Shown one piece after another: positions 15,805-25,862 of a DNA stretch of 42,688 nt (its first letter is position 1; each line of letters opens with the position of its first letter). The position numbers and the translations under genes were made by a program. Origin of the DNA: Planctomycetota bacterium (GTDB lineage: Bacteria; Planctomycetota; J058; JAJDCQ01); NCBI GenBank assembly GCA_029260755.1, contig JAJDCQ010000067.1, forward strand, positions 1 through 42,688, given 5' to 3'. Below the pieces are notes generated by a model. The model was not told where the DNA came from and searched no databases. It saw only the letters and a list, made by a program, of their open reading frames with translations.

Positions 15805-18276
15805 ATGTCGAGCGGACCGAGCCCCCAGGATCTCGTGTTCGCTCGCGGCATCGTCTCGAAGGGATTGCTCCCCAAGGAGACGGTCCAGAGCTGCCTCGGC
15901 GAGCTCTCCGGGCTCATCGAGCAGGGCCGCAGCGCGAACCTCGCCCAGTACGTCGTCTGGAAGCAGCTCATGACCGCCGACCAGGCCAAGGGCCTGATCG
16001 GGGAGATCCAGGAGCACTACCGGCGAAAGAAGGAAGAGGTCGCCGCGCCGCCGAGCCCGTCGCCGGCCGAGGCCTACCAGCCCGCCGACCAGGGCTACCC
16101 TCCGACCAACGGCGGCTACCAGCAGCCCGCCGACGGCTACGGCCAGCCTCAGGACGGCTACGGCCAGCCTCAGGACGGCTACGGCCAGCCTCAGGACGGC
16201 TACGGCCAGCCTCAGGACGGCTACGGCCAGCCCCAGGACGGCTACGGCCAGCCTCAGGACGGCTACGGCCAGCCGGCGGCGGGGGGAAATCCGGAAGACC
16301 TCGCCGGAACGATCCGTCTGGGCGGGGACGCGAGCGGCGCCGTGCCGGCCGTCGACGCGAGTGGCCAGCAGTGGGCGCAGCAGCCCCCGGCCGATCCCGC
16401 CTACGGCGGCTACCAGTCCCAGGATCCCTATTACGGCGGCTCGCAGGCGCCGGCGGACGCCTACGGACAGCAGCAGTCGTACGCCGATCCCTACGGGCAG
16501 CCGCAACACGCCGACCCGTACGCGCAGCAGCAACAGGCCGGCGGCTACGCCCACGACCCGTACGCGCAGGATTCCTACGCCGCCTCGCAGGACCCGTACG
16601 CGGCCGGCCACGCCGACCCCTACGCCCAGCCCGACCCCTACGGGCAGCAGCAGCAGGCCGCGCAGCCCGCGCCGGTCGCGATCGCCTCCCAGGAGCCGGC
16701 GGCGCCGGCCGACGGGATCCAGGGCGCCATGGGCATGGACCAGAACGAGGAGGAGTTCGAGTTCGGTCCCTACCGCGTGCTCTCCGAGATCGCCCGCGGC
16801 GGAATGGGAATCATCTATCACGCGAGCGACACCCAGTCGAACCAGGAGGTCGCGCTCAAGGCGTTGATCAACGTCGACGCCGCGACCGAGAAGCAGCTCC
16901 GTCGATTCGTCCAGGAGGCGAACTCGGCGAAGAAGCTCGACCACGCCGGCATCGTCAAGATCCACGACATCGGCGTCGTGAACGACGTCCCCTACTTCAC
17001 GATGGACCTGCTCCAGGGCAGCCCGTTCTCGACCCTCATCAAGGAGCGGTTGCGACCGCGCGAGAACCTCCTCGACACCCTCCGACAGGTCTGCGAGGCG
17101 GTCGGCTACGCCCACACCCAGGGCGTGATCCACCGCGATCTCAAGCCGGCGAACATCGTCGTCCGCGAGGACGGCTTCCCCGTCCTGACCGACTTCGGCC
17201 TCGCGAAGAACCTGGACAGCAAGTTCAACCTCACCGCCGACGGCGCGCTCGTCGGCACGCCGCTCTACCTCTCGCCCGAGCAGGTCGCCGGTCAGGCCAA
17301 GGACGTCGACGGACGGTGCGATGTCTACGGGCTCGGCGTCATGATGTATCAGATCCTCACGGGCAAGCTCCCGTTCTTCGGGCGGAACCCGTACGAGGTC
17401 TACCAGAAGGTCCTCAAGGAGGAGCCGACGCCGCCGCGCGAGCTCGACAACACGATCGACGAGCGCCTCGAGCAGATCTCGTTGAAGGCGCTCGAGAAGA
17501 ACCGCGAGCAGCGCTTCGAGACGGCGCAGATCATGGCCGACGAGATCGGCGACTGGCTCCGGAGCAACGGCTTCGAGCCGGGCGCCATGACCGTGCCCGA
17601 GCCGGCCCCGCCGCCGCCGCCGCCGGGGAGCGACCCCTACGCGGCGCCGCCGATGAACGGCGAGCTCCCTCCGCTCGACCCCATGCCGGGCGGCGCGCCC
17701 CAGTCCGATCCCTACGACCCGATGGCCCCGCCGCCGGCCGAGCACGACCCGTTCGGCGCGCCGGTCGACCCCTACGCGATGACCGCGCCCGGCGGCGCGG
17801 ATCCGTACGGGACGGGCGGCTTCGCCGCTCCCGGCGGCGCTCCACCGCCGCTCGACCCGTTCGCGGTGACCGCCCCCCAGGTGGGACCGCCGCCCGATCC
17901 GTTCGCGCCGCCGCCGCACGACCCGTTCGGCATCGGCTCGTCAGGCCAGGTGCCGACGGCCCCGCCGCCGGCGCCCGGAGGCTTCGCCGCCGATCCGTTC
18001 CCACCGAGCGACCCGTTCGCGGCGACGGCGCCCCTGCCGCCCGCTCCGACGACCGACCCCTTCGCCGCCGCTCCCGGCATGGGCGGAGGAGGCGCGGTCC
18101 CCGCGCCGGCGTCCGGCGGACCGAGCCGCACCCGGCGCCACAGCCGTCGGCGCAAGAAGAAGAAGGCCGGCGCGTCGACCGGGCAGGTGGTCAAGCTGAT
18201 CATCGCGCTCGGAATCGCCCTCGCCCTCTTCCTGGGCGCCCTGGCGTTCCTGCTCCGCCAGATCCAGCAGGGCTAG
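15805..18276 (+). CDS. tail-anchored Ser/Thr protein kinase with low-complexity arms
   Basis: 823 aa. Residues 5-78 form a helical N-terminal module ([19 protein letters not shown]) resembling that of the kinase at 21686. Residues 88-310 are low complexity: seven copies of a DGYGQPQ heptad at 110-158, then DPYAQ-type repeats. The kinase domain covers about 319-590: GGMG glycine loop, catalytic Lys 352, HRDLKPAN from 443, DFG from 463, and SPEQ in the APE position. The C-terminal arm (600-785) is Pro-rich with DPFA repeats, followed by a Lys/Arg block and a single membrane segment (about 795-818). The kinase domain would therefore face the cytosol. The ATG at 15805 is preferred over an in-frame GTG at 15790 because GGAGGA lies 7 nt before it. 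Substrates unknown. Confidence 0.9.
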   Translation: MSSGPSPQDLVFARGIVSKGLLPKETVQSCLGELSGLIEQGRSANLAQYVVWKQLMTADQAKGLIGEIQEHYRRKKEEVAAPPSPSPAEAYQPADQGYPPTNGGYQQPADGYGQPQDGYGQPQDGYGQPQDGYGQPQDGYGQPQDGYGQPQDGYGQPAAGGNPEDLAGTIRLGGDASGAVPAVDASGQQWAQQPPADPAYGGYQSQDPYYGGSQAPADAYGQQQSYADPYGQPQHADPYAQQQQAGGYAHDPYAQDSYAASQDPYAAGHADPYAQPDPYGQQQQAAQPAPVAIASQEPAAPADGIQGAMGMDQNEEEFEFGPYRVLSEIARGGMGIIYHASDTQSNQEVALKALINVDAATEKQLRRFVQEANSAKKLDHAGIVKIHDIGVVNDVPYFTMDLLQGSPFSTLIKERLRPRENLLDTLRQVCEAVGYAHTQGVIHRDLKPANIVVREDGFPVLTDFGLAKNLDSKFNLTADGALVGTPLYLSPEQVAGQAKDVDGRCDVYGLGVMMYQILTGKLPFFGRNPYEVYQKVLKEEPTPPRELDNTIDERLEQISLKALEKNREQRFETAQIMADEIGDWLRSNGFEPGAMTVPEPAPPPPPPGSDPYAAPPMNGELPPLDPMPGGAPQSDPYDPMAPPPAEHDPFGAPVDPYAMTAPGGADPYGTGGFAAPGGAPPPLDPFAVTAPQVGPPPDPFAPPPHDPFGIGSSGQVPTAPPPAPGGFAADPFPPSDPFAATAPLPPAPTTDPFAAAPGMGGGGAVPAPASGGPSRTRRHSRRRKKKKAGASTGQVVKLIIALGIALALFLGALAFLLRQIQQG
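16132..16275 (+). repeat. seven tandem 21-bp repeats inside the kinase gene
   Basis: Seven nearly identical 21-nt units encode the heptad DGYGQPQ; one unit has a single synonymous change (CCC for CCT). Such DNA-level identity points to recent expansion by slippage, so copy number is likely to vary between strains. The peptide is Gly/Tyr/Gln-rich and expected to be disordered. Confidence 0.9.
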
Positions 18277-18477
18277 GAGGCTGTTGCAGAATGACGCGAG
18301 CGGCTCGTCGAGACAGCGTCGTGCAGGCCGAGGCGCGCGGGCGAGGGAACCCGTTTGGCGTTCGCGAGGCCGCGGAACGAAGGCCTGCGCGACGATGTCC
18401 GGCGAGACGCCGCGAGTGAAGCGACGGCGAGGAGCCTGCGACGAGTCGTCGTTTCACGCTCATTCTGCAACAGTCTC
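18277..18477. mobile_element. MITE with 17-bp inverted ends and CTAG target duplication
   Basis: The left end GAGGCTGTTGCAGAATG (18277-18293) and the inverted right end (18461-18477, reading GAGACTGTTGCAGAATG on the minus strand) differ at one base. The element is 201 bp and encodes nothing credible. It is flanked on both sides by CTAG (18273-18276 and 18478-18481), as expected for a 4-bp target duplication of the YTAR type made by IS5-group transposases. The left CTAG includes the TAG stop of the kinase gene. Parts of the interior are also palindromic (GACAGCGTCGTGCAGGCC against GGCCTGCGCGACGATGTC). Confidence 0.8.
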
Positions 18478-18511
18478 CTAGGCCAGGCTGGGCGCGAGCC
18501 GACCTACCTAC

Positions 18512-20323
18512 CTACTGCCGGTACCGCCGCGACTCCCACGCCCACCACTGCCGCGCCGCCTCGACGCCCGCCTTGCGCTCGTCCGCCGACGCGAGCGGAT
18601 CGTAGCCGAAGTCGCGACCGCCGACGGCGACGAGGACACTTCGGGCCCCCTCTCTCGCCTCCCGGTCGTCCGCGTCGAGCACGGCGAGCGCGGCCTCCAC
18701 CTGCTCCCGGATGATCGGCGCCGCCGCCCGCTCGTTGCCGAGCCGGTGGAGGGCGAGGGCGATCGCGAGCCGCTCCCCGGCGCTCCGACTGTTCTCGAGC
18801 CCTTCAATGAGCACGGGGCCGAGCCGCCGGTCGCCCGCCTTCGCGACGGCCTCGACGGCCGCCAGGCGCACCTCGACGTTCGCGTCATCGAGGAGATAGA
18901 CGAGCGCCTCGGTCGCGACCGGACCGCCGATCTCGCCGAGCGCGGTCGCGGTCGCGGCGCGCAGCCTCGGGTCGGCGTCGGCGAGGAGGCTCACGAGCGG
19001 GACGACGGCGCGGTCGTCTCCGATCGCCCCGAGTCCTTCCGCGAGGGCGATGACGACCTCCTTGCTCGCGCCTCTCCGGAGCCAGCGGAGCATCACCGGC
19101 ACGCTCTCGGCCGATCCGAGGTCGCGGAGCGCCCTCGCGGCCTCCAGGCGCACCCGCGGGGAGGTGTCCTCGAGCGCCTTCTCGACCGCGCCGCGGAACG
19201 GACGCGCCCCGAGCGCGCCGAGCGCCGCGATGGCCTCGGCGCGGACGGTCTCCCACTCGTCGCGGGTGAGGGGCGCGATCGCCGCCGCCGACTCGGGGTC
19301 GCCCGCCGCGACCAGCGCGCGGATCGCCTCGTAGCGCAGCCTGGGCTCGCGGTGGGTGAGCGCCTCGGCGAAGGCGGCCTGGCTGCTGCGGTCCGGCGGA
19401 CCGAGGAGCGACAGCGCGTGGACCGCGGCCGCGGCCACCTCGGGCCGGTCGTGGGTGAGGCGGACGAGGTCGGGGCGCAGCGCCTGGAGCGGCCTTCTCC
19501 GGGGACCGGACCGCGCCTCCCGGGCTCGCGCGACGATCAGCTCGCAGCCGACGCGGCGCACGTCGGCGTCGACCGACTCGAGGCTCGCCCGGAGCGCCGG
19601 CACGAGCGTGCTCGGGTCGCGCGTCGCGATGCGGTCGAGGGCGTCGATCGCGTCGTCCGCGACGTCGGGGTCGCCGACGAGCTCGCCGAGCGCGAGCACG
19701 TCCTGCGCGCCGCCGCGTCGGGCGATGACCCGGATCCCCGCCACGCGGAGCGTCCGCTCCCTCGGCTCGCGGAGCGCGACGAGCGGGCGGGCCCGCCGGA
19801 GCGCCGCCTCCCCGTCGAGCTCGGCGAGGACGACGAGGGCGAGGCCACGGATCGGGCAGCGCGCGTCGTCGGCGTGCTCGGCCAGCGCCGCAGCGGTCAC
19901 CTTCGGCTCGGTCTTCTCGAGCGCGTCGATCACGCGGGCCAGCTCGGGCAGCGCCCGCTCCTCGGGACCGGCCGGCGGGAGGCTCCCCTCGAACCGATGG
20001 AGCTGCCAGATCGCCCGGCGGACGCCGTCCCTCTCGGGCAGGCGAAGCAGCCCGTCGAGGGTGCGCCGCCTCAGACCGGGCGAGCGGTCGTGGAGGAGCT
20101 CCTCCTGCGAGATGCGGGTTGCGGCGGCCAGGCGGTCGCGCGAGGGGCGCTCCCGGCGCGGGCTGGAGCGGTCGCGCGGCTCGGCGTCGCCTTCCCTTTC
20201 GCTTCGGTCGGGGCGGCGCTCGACGTCGGAGTCCGCTCCCTCCTTCGGCGAGGGCGAGGCGCAGCCGCCTCCGATGAGCGGGAGCGATGCGGCGGCCACG
20301 ATGAAGAGGAGACCCAGTCGCAT
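18512..20323 (-). CDS. HEAT-repeat lipoprotein
   Basis: 603 aa. The signal peptide ends in LIGGGC with the lipidated Cys at 21, followed by an Asp/Glu/Arg/Ser-rich linker to about residue 65. The rest is a superhelix of HEAT/PBS-lyase-like repeats of about 30 residues; recurrent examples read PEVAAAAVHALSLLG, DPRLRAATATALGEIG and NVEVRLAAVEAVAKAGD. Such solenoids are protein-binding scaffolds, here anchored at the envelope. The start has GAGGAGACGG upstream. It is 74 bp downstream of the secreted-protein gene at 20398-21540, on the same strand, and may be co-transcribed with it. Confidence 0.88.
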   Translation of the reverse strand: MRLGLLFIVAAASLPLIGGGCASPSPKEGADSDVERRPDRSEREGDAEPRDRSSPRRERPSRDRLAAATRISQEELLHDRSPGLRRRTLDGLLRLPERDGVRRAIWQLHRFEGSLPPAGPEERALPELARVIDALEKTEPKVTAAALAEHADDARCPIRGLALVVLAELDGEAALRRARPLVALREPRERTLRVAGIRVIARRGGAQDVLALGELVGDPDVADDAIDALDRIATRDPSTLVPALRASLESVDADVRRVGCELIVARAREARSGPRRRPLQALRPDLVRLTHDRPEVAAAAVHALSLLGPPDRSSQAAFAEALTHREPRLRYEAIRALVAAGDPESAAAIAPLTRDEWETVRAEAIAALGALGARPFRGAVEKALEDTSPRVRLEAARALRDLGSAESVPVMLRWLRRGASKEVVIALAEGLGAIGDDRAVVPLVSLLADADPRLRAATATALGEIGGPVATEALVYLLDDANVEVRLAAVEAVAKAGDRRLGPVLIEGLENSRSAGERLAIALALHRLGNERAAAPIIREQVEAALAVLDADDREAREGARSVLVAVGGRDFGYDPLASADERKAGVEAARQWWAWESRRYRQ

Positions 20324-20397
20324 TCGGGAGCCGTCTCCTCGTCGAGGAGCCTGGAGAGCCGTCAGGAAGAGGGCGAGGGAGCGACGCCGCGCCAGCG

Positions 20398-21540
20398 TCA
20401 GCGTCGCTTCGGGGGCGCCATCCCGGTGCGCTCCATCACCGCCGCGCGGAGCACCGCGGCGTCCCGATCGAGCGGATCGCGCCGCACCTGCTCGTCGAGG
20501 CGATACCCGGCGAGGACGCCGTCGCCGGAGAGGAGCGCGAGAACGCCTCGAAGGAACGCGCTCCGCGGCGGGCTCTCGCCGAGCTCGAGCAGGTCGGGCT
20601 CCGGCGCGTAGTCGAAGACGGCCCGCAGGAGCGCGTCGAGGTCGAGCGCGGCGCCCGGCTCGGTCTCGATGGCCGCGCGGAACGCGACCTCGGCCGCGCC
20701 GTGGCGGCCCATGCCGAGGTAGGCGAGGCCGAGACCGACCCGGATCGTCCGACGCGTGTCGGAGCCGCGTCCCGGACCCTCGGGGAGCGAGCCGGCATAC
20801 ATCGCCTGCCGGAACGCGTCGACGGCCTCCTCGTAGCGTCCGTTCCGGAGCGCGAAGACGGCGAACTCGAAGGGCTGGCGCACGACGGGCGTCGCCGTGG
20901 GGGCGCCGTCGAGCTCGGGCACGCGGGACCGCGGGTAGCGCGGTCGGTAGACGCGCGAGCGGGTCGGCGCGGTGGCGCCGCCTCCGGTCGAGGGCGCGAT
21001 CGCGCCCGCGGCGCCGGCGTCCTCGTAGCAGTCGCCGCCCTGGTATCCGTCGCTGTATCCGTCGGCGTAGCCGTCATCGTAGGCGCGGCCGTCCCGGACG
21101 GGCACCGGCACGATGTAGGGCGGATCGCAGGCGGGCTGACCGTAGATGACTCCGCCGCGGAGGATGATCGGTCGGTTGCCGGCGCCGGGCGGGACGCGGA
21201 CGCGGCCGTTGCGGATGCGGCGTCCGGTGCCGGTTCCCTGCTGCTGCTGGAACGCGGAGGCCGGAACGCCGGGCGCGCGGTTCGTCGGGATCGTGCCGGG
21301 GGGAGCACGGTTCGCCGGGGAGGCCGGAGCGCGGTTCGCCGGGGAGGTCGAGCGACCGGTTCGACCGCGGAAGATGCCTCGCCCTGTGCGCACCTGGACG
21401 CCGCGGTTGCCGACGCGGACCCCGACCTGGGCGTGCGCGACGGCGGTGCCGCCCAGGAGGATGGCGCCGGTCACGACGGCGACGAGGGAGGCGTGACGGC
21501 TCCCCCGGGCGATCGAAGACGTGGCTGGGCGCTGCATCAT
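20398..21540 (-). CDS. secreted protein with disordered N-terminus and TPR-like C-terminus
   Basis: 380 aa from the first of two adjacent ATG codons (21540). The signal peptide has a hydrophobic core (LVAVVTGAILLGGTAVA) and a likely cut after AHA. A Gly/Arg/Asn-rich low-complexity part follows, with repeated SPANRAP and TNRAP units, then a Tyr/Asp/Gly stretch (YDDGYADGYSDGYQGG). From about 230 to the end are helices of tetratricopeptide type (FALRNGRYEEAVDAFRQAM, LGLAYLGMGRHGAAEVAF). It is probably a periplasmic or surface protein-interaction factor. It does not match a named family that I recognise. Confidence 0.75.
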   Translation of the reverse strand: MMQRPATSSIARGSRHASLVAVVTGAILLGGTAVAHAQVGVRVGNRGVQVRTGRGIFRGRTGRSTSPANRAPASPANRAPPGTIPTNRAPGVPASAFQQQQGTGTGRRIRNGRVRVPPGAGNRPIILRGGVIYGQPACDPPYIVPVPVRDGRAYDDGYADGYSDGYQGGDCYEDAGAAGAIAPSTGGGATAPTRSRVYRPRYPRSRVPELDGAPTATPVVRQPFEFAVFALRNGRYEEAVDAFRQAMYAGSLPEGPGRGSDTRRTIRVGLGLAYLGMGRHGAAEVAFRAAIETEPGAALDLDALLRAVFDYAPEPDLLELGESPPRSAFLRGVLALLSGDGVLAGYRLDEQVRRDPLDRDAAVLRAAVMERTGMAPPKRR

Positions 21541-21685
21541 GTCGGGTTCTTTCCCCACCAATGGAGCCATTGTCCTTAGGACGCCCGGCCGGCGCAAGCG
21601 GTTGATCGGGAAATCGCCCGAAGATCCGCCTGACGCAAGGCCTACGGACCGACGGGATGATGTTCGGTCGAGGGGCCGCGGTCGC

Positions 21686-22978
21686 TCAGTCGGGGAGCAG
21701 CAGGATGAGCGCGCTCACCGCCGCGCCGATCAGCCCGACGACGACGAGCGCGACCATGATCCGGTTCCGGCGGAGGAACTTGACGAGACGCGCGGGCGGG
21801 GCGATCGGGCGGGCGTCGATCGGCAGGTCGTTCAGCGCGCGGGTGCAGTCCTCGGCGAGCTCGGCCGAGCTTCGGTAGCGGTCCGCCGGGTTCTTCGACA
21901 GCGCGCGGAGACAGATCGCGGCCGCGTCGGCCGAGACCTCGGGACGGATCTCGCGCGGGTCGGGCGGATCGTCGTCGACGACCGCCTGCATCACCTTGAC
22001 CGGGTTGTTGCCCTCGAACGGGGCGCGGCCGGTGAGCATCTCGAAGAGGACCGCGCCGAGGCTGTAGACGTCGCTGTGCGCGCCGATCCGGTGGCTCTGA
22101 CCCGATGCCTGCTCGGGCGCCATGTAGGACGGCGTTCCCACGGTGGTGCCGGGCCGGGTCAGGCCGCTCCAGGTCCCGGCGAGCTTGGCGACGCCGAAGT
22201 CGAGCAGCATCGGGCGGCCGTCGTTGTCGACGATGATGTTGCCCGGCTTGATGTCGCGATGGATCACGCCGACGTCGTGGGCGTGCTGGAGGGCGTCGGC
22301 GAGACCGGCGGTGATCCGCAGCCCCTCCTGCTCGCCGGGCAGCTTGCGCCCGAGGAGGTTCGCGAGCGAGTCGCCACCGATCAGGTCCATCGCGATGAAG
22401 AAGTAGCTGTCTGCGTATCCGGCATCGGAGACGCTCACGATGTTGGGGTGCTTGAGCCTCCCGGCGGCCTGCGCCTCCCGCCGGAAGCGCTCGGTGTCCT
22501 CGGGTAGCGGCGGACCATCGGGGCAGAGCACCTTGAGGGCGCACGCGCGGCCGAGCGTCTCGTGCGTCGCGCGGAAGATCACGCCCATGCCGCCGCGGGC
22601 GATCTGCTCGTGGAGGTGATAGGGCCCGACCCGGCCGCCTTCGGCCGGGGCCAACCGGGCGAGCTCGACGTTGCTGTCCATCGCGGCGGCCGGGCTCGAG
22701 GCGTCGCTCTTGTCGCCGCCCGACGACGAGGAGAGGGCGCTGTCGAGGAAGTCGTCGCCGTCGTCGGCGAGCGTGGTGACGTCCGCCCGCATCACCTGGA
22801 GCTTCCGGTGCATGCCGGGCTTGAGGTATCCCTCGGTCTCGAGGAACTCGCCGAAGCCCGCCGTCTTGCCGTCGGCGCGCTCCTTCTTCCACAGGGCGTA
22901 CGCCTCCCTGTAGCGCTCGACGCTCAGGAGGCCCGCCTTGACTGCCCGCTTGGCTATCTCGACGTCGGCCGACCGCAT
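21686..22978 (-). CDS. membrane-anchored Ser/Thr protein kinase
   Basis: 430 aa. The N-terminal helical module (1-65, ending GYLKPGMHRKLQVM) is of the same type as in the kinase at 15805. An acidic Ser-rich linker runs from 66 to 117. The kinase domain (about 119-375) has GGMG, Lys 149, HRDIKPGN 240-247, DFG 260-262 and MAPEQ 286-290, so all catalytic residues are present. A basic segment and one membrane helix (about 404-428) end the protein, leaving the kinase cytosolic with only a few residues outside. No PASTA or other sensor domain is present. It is separated from the secreted-protein gene downstream by 145 bp. Confidence 0.92.
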   Translation of the reverse strand: MRSADVEIAKRAVKAGLLSVERYREAYALWKKERADGKTAGFGEFLETEGYLKPGMHRKLQVMRADVTTLADDGDDFLDSALSSSSGGDKSDASSPAAAMDSNVELARLAPAEGGRVGPYHLHEQIARGGMGVIFRATHETLGRACALKVLCPDGPPLPEDTERFRREAQAAGRLKHPNIVSVSDAGYADSYFFIAMDLIGGDSLANLLGRKLPGEQEGLRITAGLADALQHAHDVGVIHRDIKPGNIIVDNDGRPMLLDFGVAKLAGTWSGLTRPGTTVGTPSYMAPEQASGQSHRIGAHSDVYSLGAVLFEMLTGRAPFEGNNPVKVMQAVVDDDPPDPREIRPEVSADAAAICLRALSKNPADRYRSSAELAEDCTRALNDLPIDARPIAPPARLVKFLRRNRIMVALVVVGLIGAAVSALILLLPD

Positions 22979-23047
22979 CTGCCGTCGCTCATCTCACGAC
23001 GCTCGGGACCCGCTGCCCCCTCCGTCCGACCCAGTCTGACGCGAACG

Positions 23048-23758
<711 letters not shown>

Positions 23759-23770
23759 GTGCCCGAACAC

Positions 23771-24609
23771 GGTGTTGCCACGACCGACCCCCGAAGGGAT
23801 CGGACCGCGGCGCTCCGCGCCTCCTGACGCGCGACGGCGCCTCGCACCGACCGTTCCGACCGTGACCGATCACCGGACCGCGGAGGATTCGCCGCGTCGT
23901 GGCGGCGAGACCGCGGTCTGCGTCTACGCGTCCCCGCGCCGGCTGGCGCCTGCGCGGAGATGACCGGATCTGCGGGACGGGCGGCGCCCGTCACGGGGGT
24001 CGAAGTGGCGGTCGGCGAGGTTTCGTCGTGCGAGTGCACGTTCGTCTTGACGCTCACGGTCTCGGGCGCGGCCGGCACGCCGCGCTCCAACGGGCGAGGA
24101 AGAGTCGCTCGCGCCGTCAGGGGCCGGGTCTGTCGCGTCAACTTGCCCGTTCCCTCGATCCACTCGAGGTTCGGGGCGCCATGCCGGTCGCGCGGATCGA
24201 TCCGCGACGGCCGGCCCTCGTTCGAACGGAGGGCTCGCGTCCTGCGGGCTCGCCCCTCGTTCCTCGAGCGAGCCCCCATGGGGACTCGCCACGGTGTGTT
24301 TGCTGGAACCTCCCGTCTCGGCCAGCTCGCCTTCGGACGACGTCGCCGTCACGCCGACGCGCTGGTGCGGTGAAGGGCCAATCTCCGCATGACCCAGGGG
24401 GTTGCGTCGACTGGCCCAGCCATCGGAAATGTTATCTCGGCCGGATCCCTCGGTCAAGGCTGTGAGCGCCAAGCCCATGCCATCCCGTTACATAGGGGCG
24501 GTGAGACCCCTCGTTTCCACGACGTTGCGGCGACGGCAGGCGCCTCCGTCATTGAAAGGACAATGCGCGATCGCTAACGTCGGGGTCGGTCGAATCGAAC
24601 GCTCGCTCC
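23771..24609. other. long intergenic region, no supported gene
   Basis: About 840 bp between the divergent zinc-ribbon and truD genes. Open frames on both strands are Arg/Gly-rich with no motif or ribosome site. Visible structure includes a perfect 16-bp palindrome CGCGGATCGATCCGCG at 24191-24206 and several GC-rich hairpins at 24210-24300. I looked for RNase P, tmRNA and SRP RNA signatures and saw none. Its size leaves room for an unrecognised RNA or regulator sites. Confidence 0.5.
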
Positions 24610-25821
24610 ATGCAACTCAACATGCCCTTCCTCACCGAGACGCTTCCGGGAATCGACGGCCGGATCCGCGTCGAGCCCGAGGACTTCTTCGTCGAGGAGA
24701 TCGGCGTCGGGCGGCCGAGCGGTCGAGGCGACCACGCCCTCGCCCTCATCGAGAAGCGGGGGCTGTCGACGCCGGGCATGGTGCGCCTCATCGCGAGCCG
24801 GTTCGGCGTGTCGCACCGGGCGATCGGAATCGCCGGGCTCAAGGATGCCGCGGCCGTCACCCGGCAGTGGGTGAGCGTCCAGGGCGTCGACCCCGCGCGC
24901 GTCGAGGTGCTGGAGCATCCACAGATTCGCGTGATCGAGGTCGGTCCGCACGGTCGGAAGCTGCGGCTGGGAGACCACACGGGTAATCGCTTCCGGATCC
25001 GGGTGCGCGGATCGGGGGAGGACGGGCTGCTCCGGGCGCGCGCGATCACCGACGTCGTCCAGCAGCGAGGAATGCCGAACCTCTTCGGTCCGCAAAGGTT
25101 CGGGACCCATGGACGGGCCCACGAGATCGGTCGATGCTACCTCTTCACCGACATGGCCGGCGCGCTCGACCGCTACCTCGGGATGCCGTCGGCGCTCGAG
25201 ACCGATGACCGCCTTCACCGTGCGCGACGGCTCTACGACGAGGGCGACCTCGTCGGAGCGCAGGAGGCGTTTCCGGCGTCGCGCTACGTCGAGCGGACGC
25301 TCCTCGGGAGGCTCATCGAGGGCGGCACCAAGGAGGAGGTGTTCCTCTCGATGTCGCTCACCGAGCTACAATTCCAGCTCTCGGCCTATCAGAGCTGGCT
25401 GTTCAACCGGATCCTCGCCGAGCGGATCCCGAGAATCGACGAGGCGATCGTCGGCGACATCATTCGCTATCACCAGAGCCGATTCGATCTGCGCGTTCAG
25501 AACATCGATGCCGTGCGTGGCCCGATCGAACGGTTCGCCGCGAGCCCGACCGGTCCGATCTTCGGATACCGGATGGCGATGGCGAAGGGCGAGCCGGGAC
25601 GGATCGAGCTGGAGATGATGGCCCGCGAGGGGTTGAAGCTGGAGCAGTTCCGGCCGAAGAGAAACACCAAGTGGCGGGGCGCGCGGCGGAGCTTCCGCGT
25701 GCGGCCCGAGCGGCTGCGAGTCGAGGGGGTCGACGGCGACGTCGTCCTCTCGTTCCTGCTGCCGAAGGGGGTCTTCGCCACGGCGCTGCTGCGCGAGCTG
25801 ATGAGACGCGACGTCCGCTGA
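24610..25821 (+). CDS. truD: tRNA pseudouridine(13) synthase
   Basis: 403 aa. It converts U13 of certain tRNAs to pseudouridine. The family signatures are clear: VEPEDFFVEEI near the N-terminus; GIAGLKDAAAVTRQW at 73-87 with catalytic Asp 79 (matching Asp 80 of the E. coli enzyme); GNRFRIRVRG; NLFGPQRFG; and in the TRUD domain LSAYQSWLFNRILAER followed by a C-terminal FRVRPERLRVE block. Length is slightly above the usual 350. The ATG at 24610 could be replaced by the ATG at 24622. It is followed 41 bp later by a membrane-protein gene. Confidence 0.93.
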   Translation: MQLNMPFLTETLPGIDGRIRVEPEDFFVEEIGVGRPSGRGDHALALIEKRGLSTPGMVRLIASRFGVSHRAIGIAGLKDAAAVTRQWVSVQGVDPARVEVLEHPQIRVIEVGPHGRKLRLGDHTGNRFRIRVRGSGEDGLLRARAITDVVQQRGMPNLFGPQRFGTHGRAHEIGRCYLFTDMAGALDRYLGMPSALETDDRLHRARRLYDEGDLVGAQEAFPASRYVERTLLGRLIEGGTKEEVFLSMSLTELQFQLSAYQSWLFNRILAERIPRIDEAIVGDIIRYHQSRFDLRVQNIDAVRGPIERFAASPTGPIFGYRMAMAKGEPGRIELEMMAREGLKLEQFRPKRNTKWRGARRSFRVRPERLRVEGVDGDVVLSFLLPKGVFATALLRELMRRDVR

Positions 25822-25862
25822 ATCGGGCGAGCCTTGGGCGAGCTGCCCGGAGGAGAAGGACC

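Noticed and set aside
16132..16275. Possible CRISPR-like array
   Set aside because: The 21-bp units are directly tandem without unique spacers and lie in frame inside the kinase gene as a peptide heptad.
23960..24373. 137-codon plus-strand frame in the long gap before truD
   Set aside because: No ribosome site or family motif; the composition is Arg/Gly-rich and an equally long frame exists on the opposite strand.
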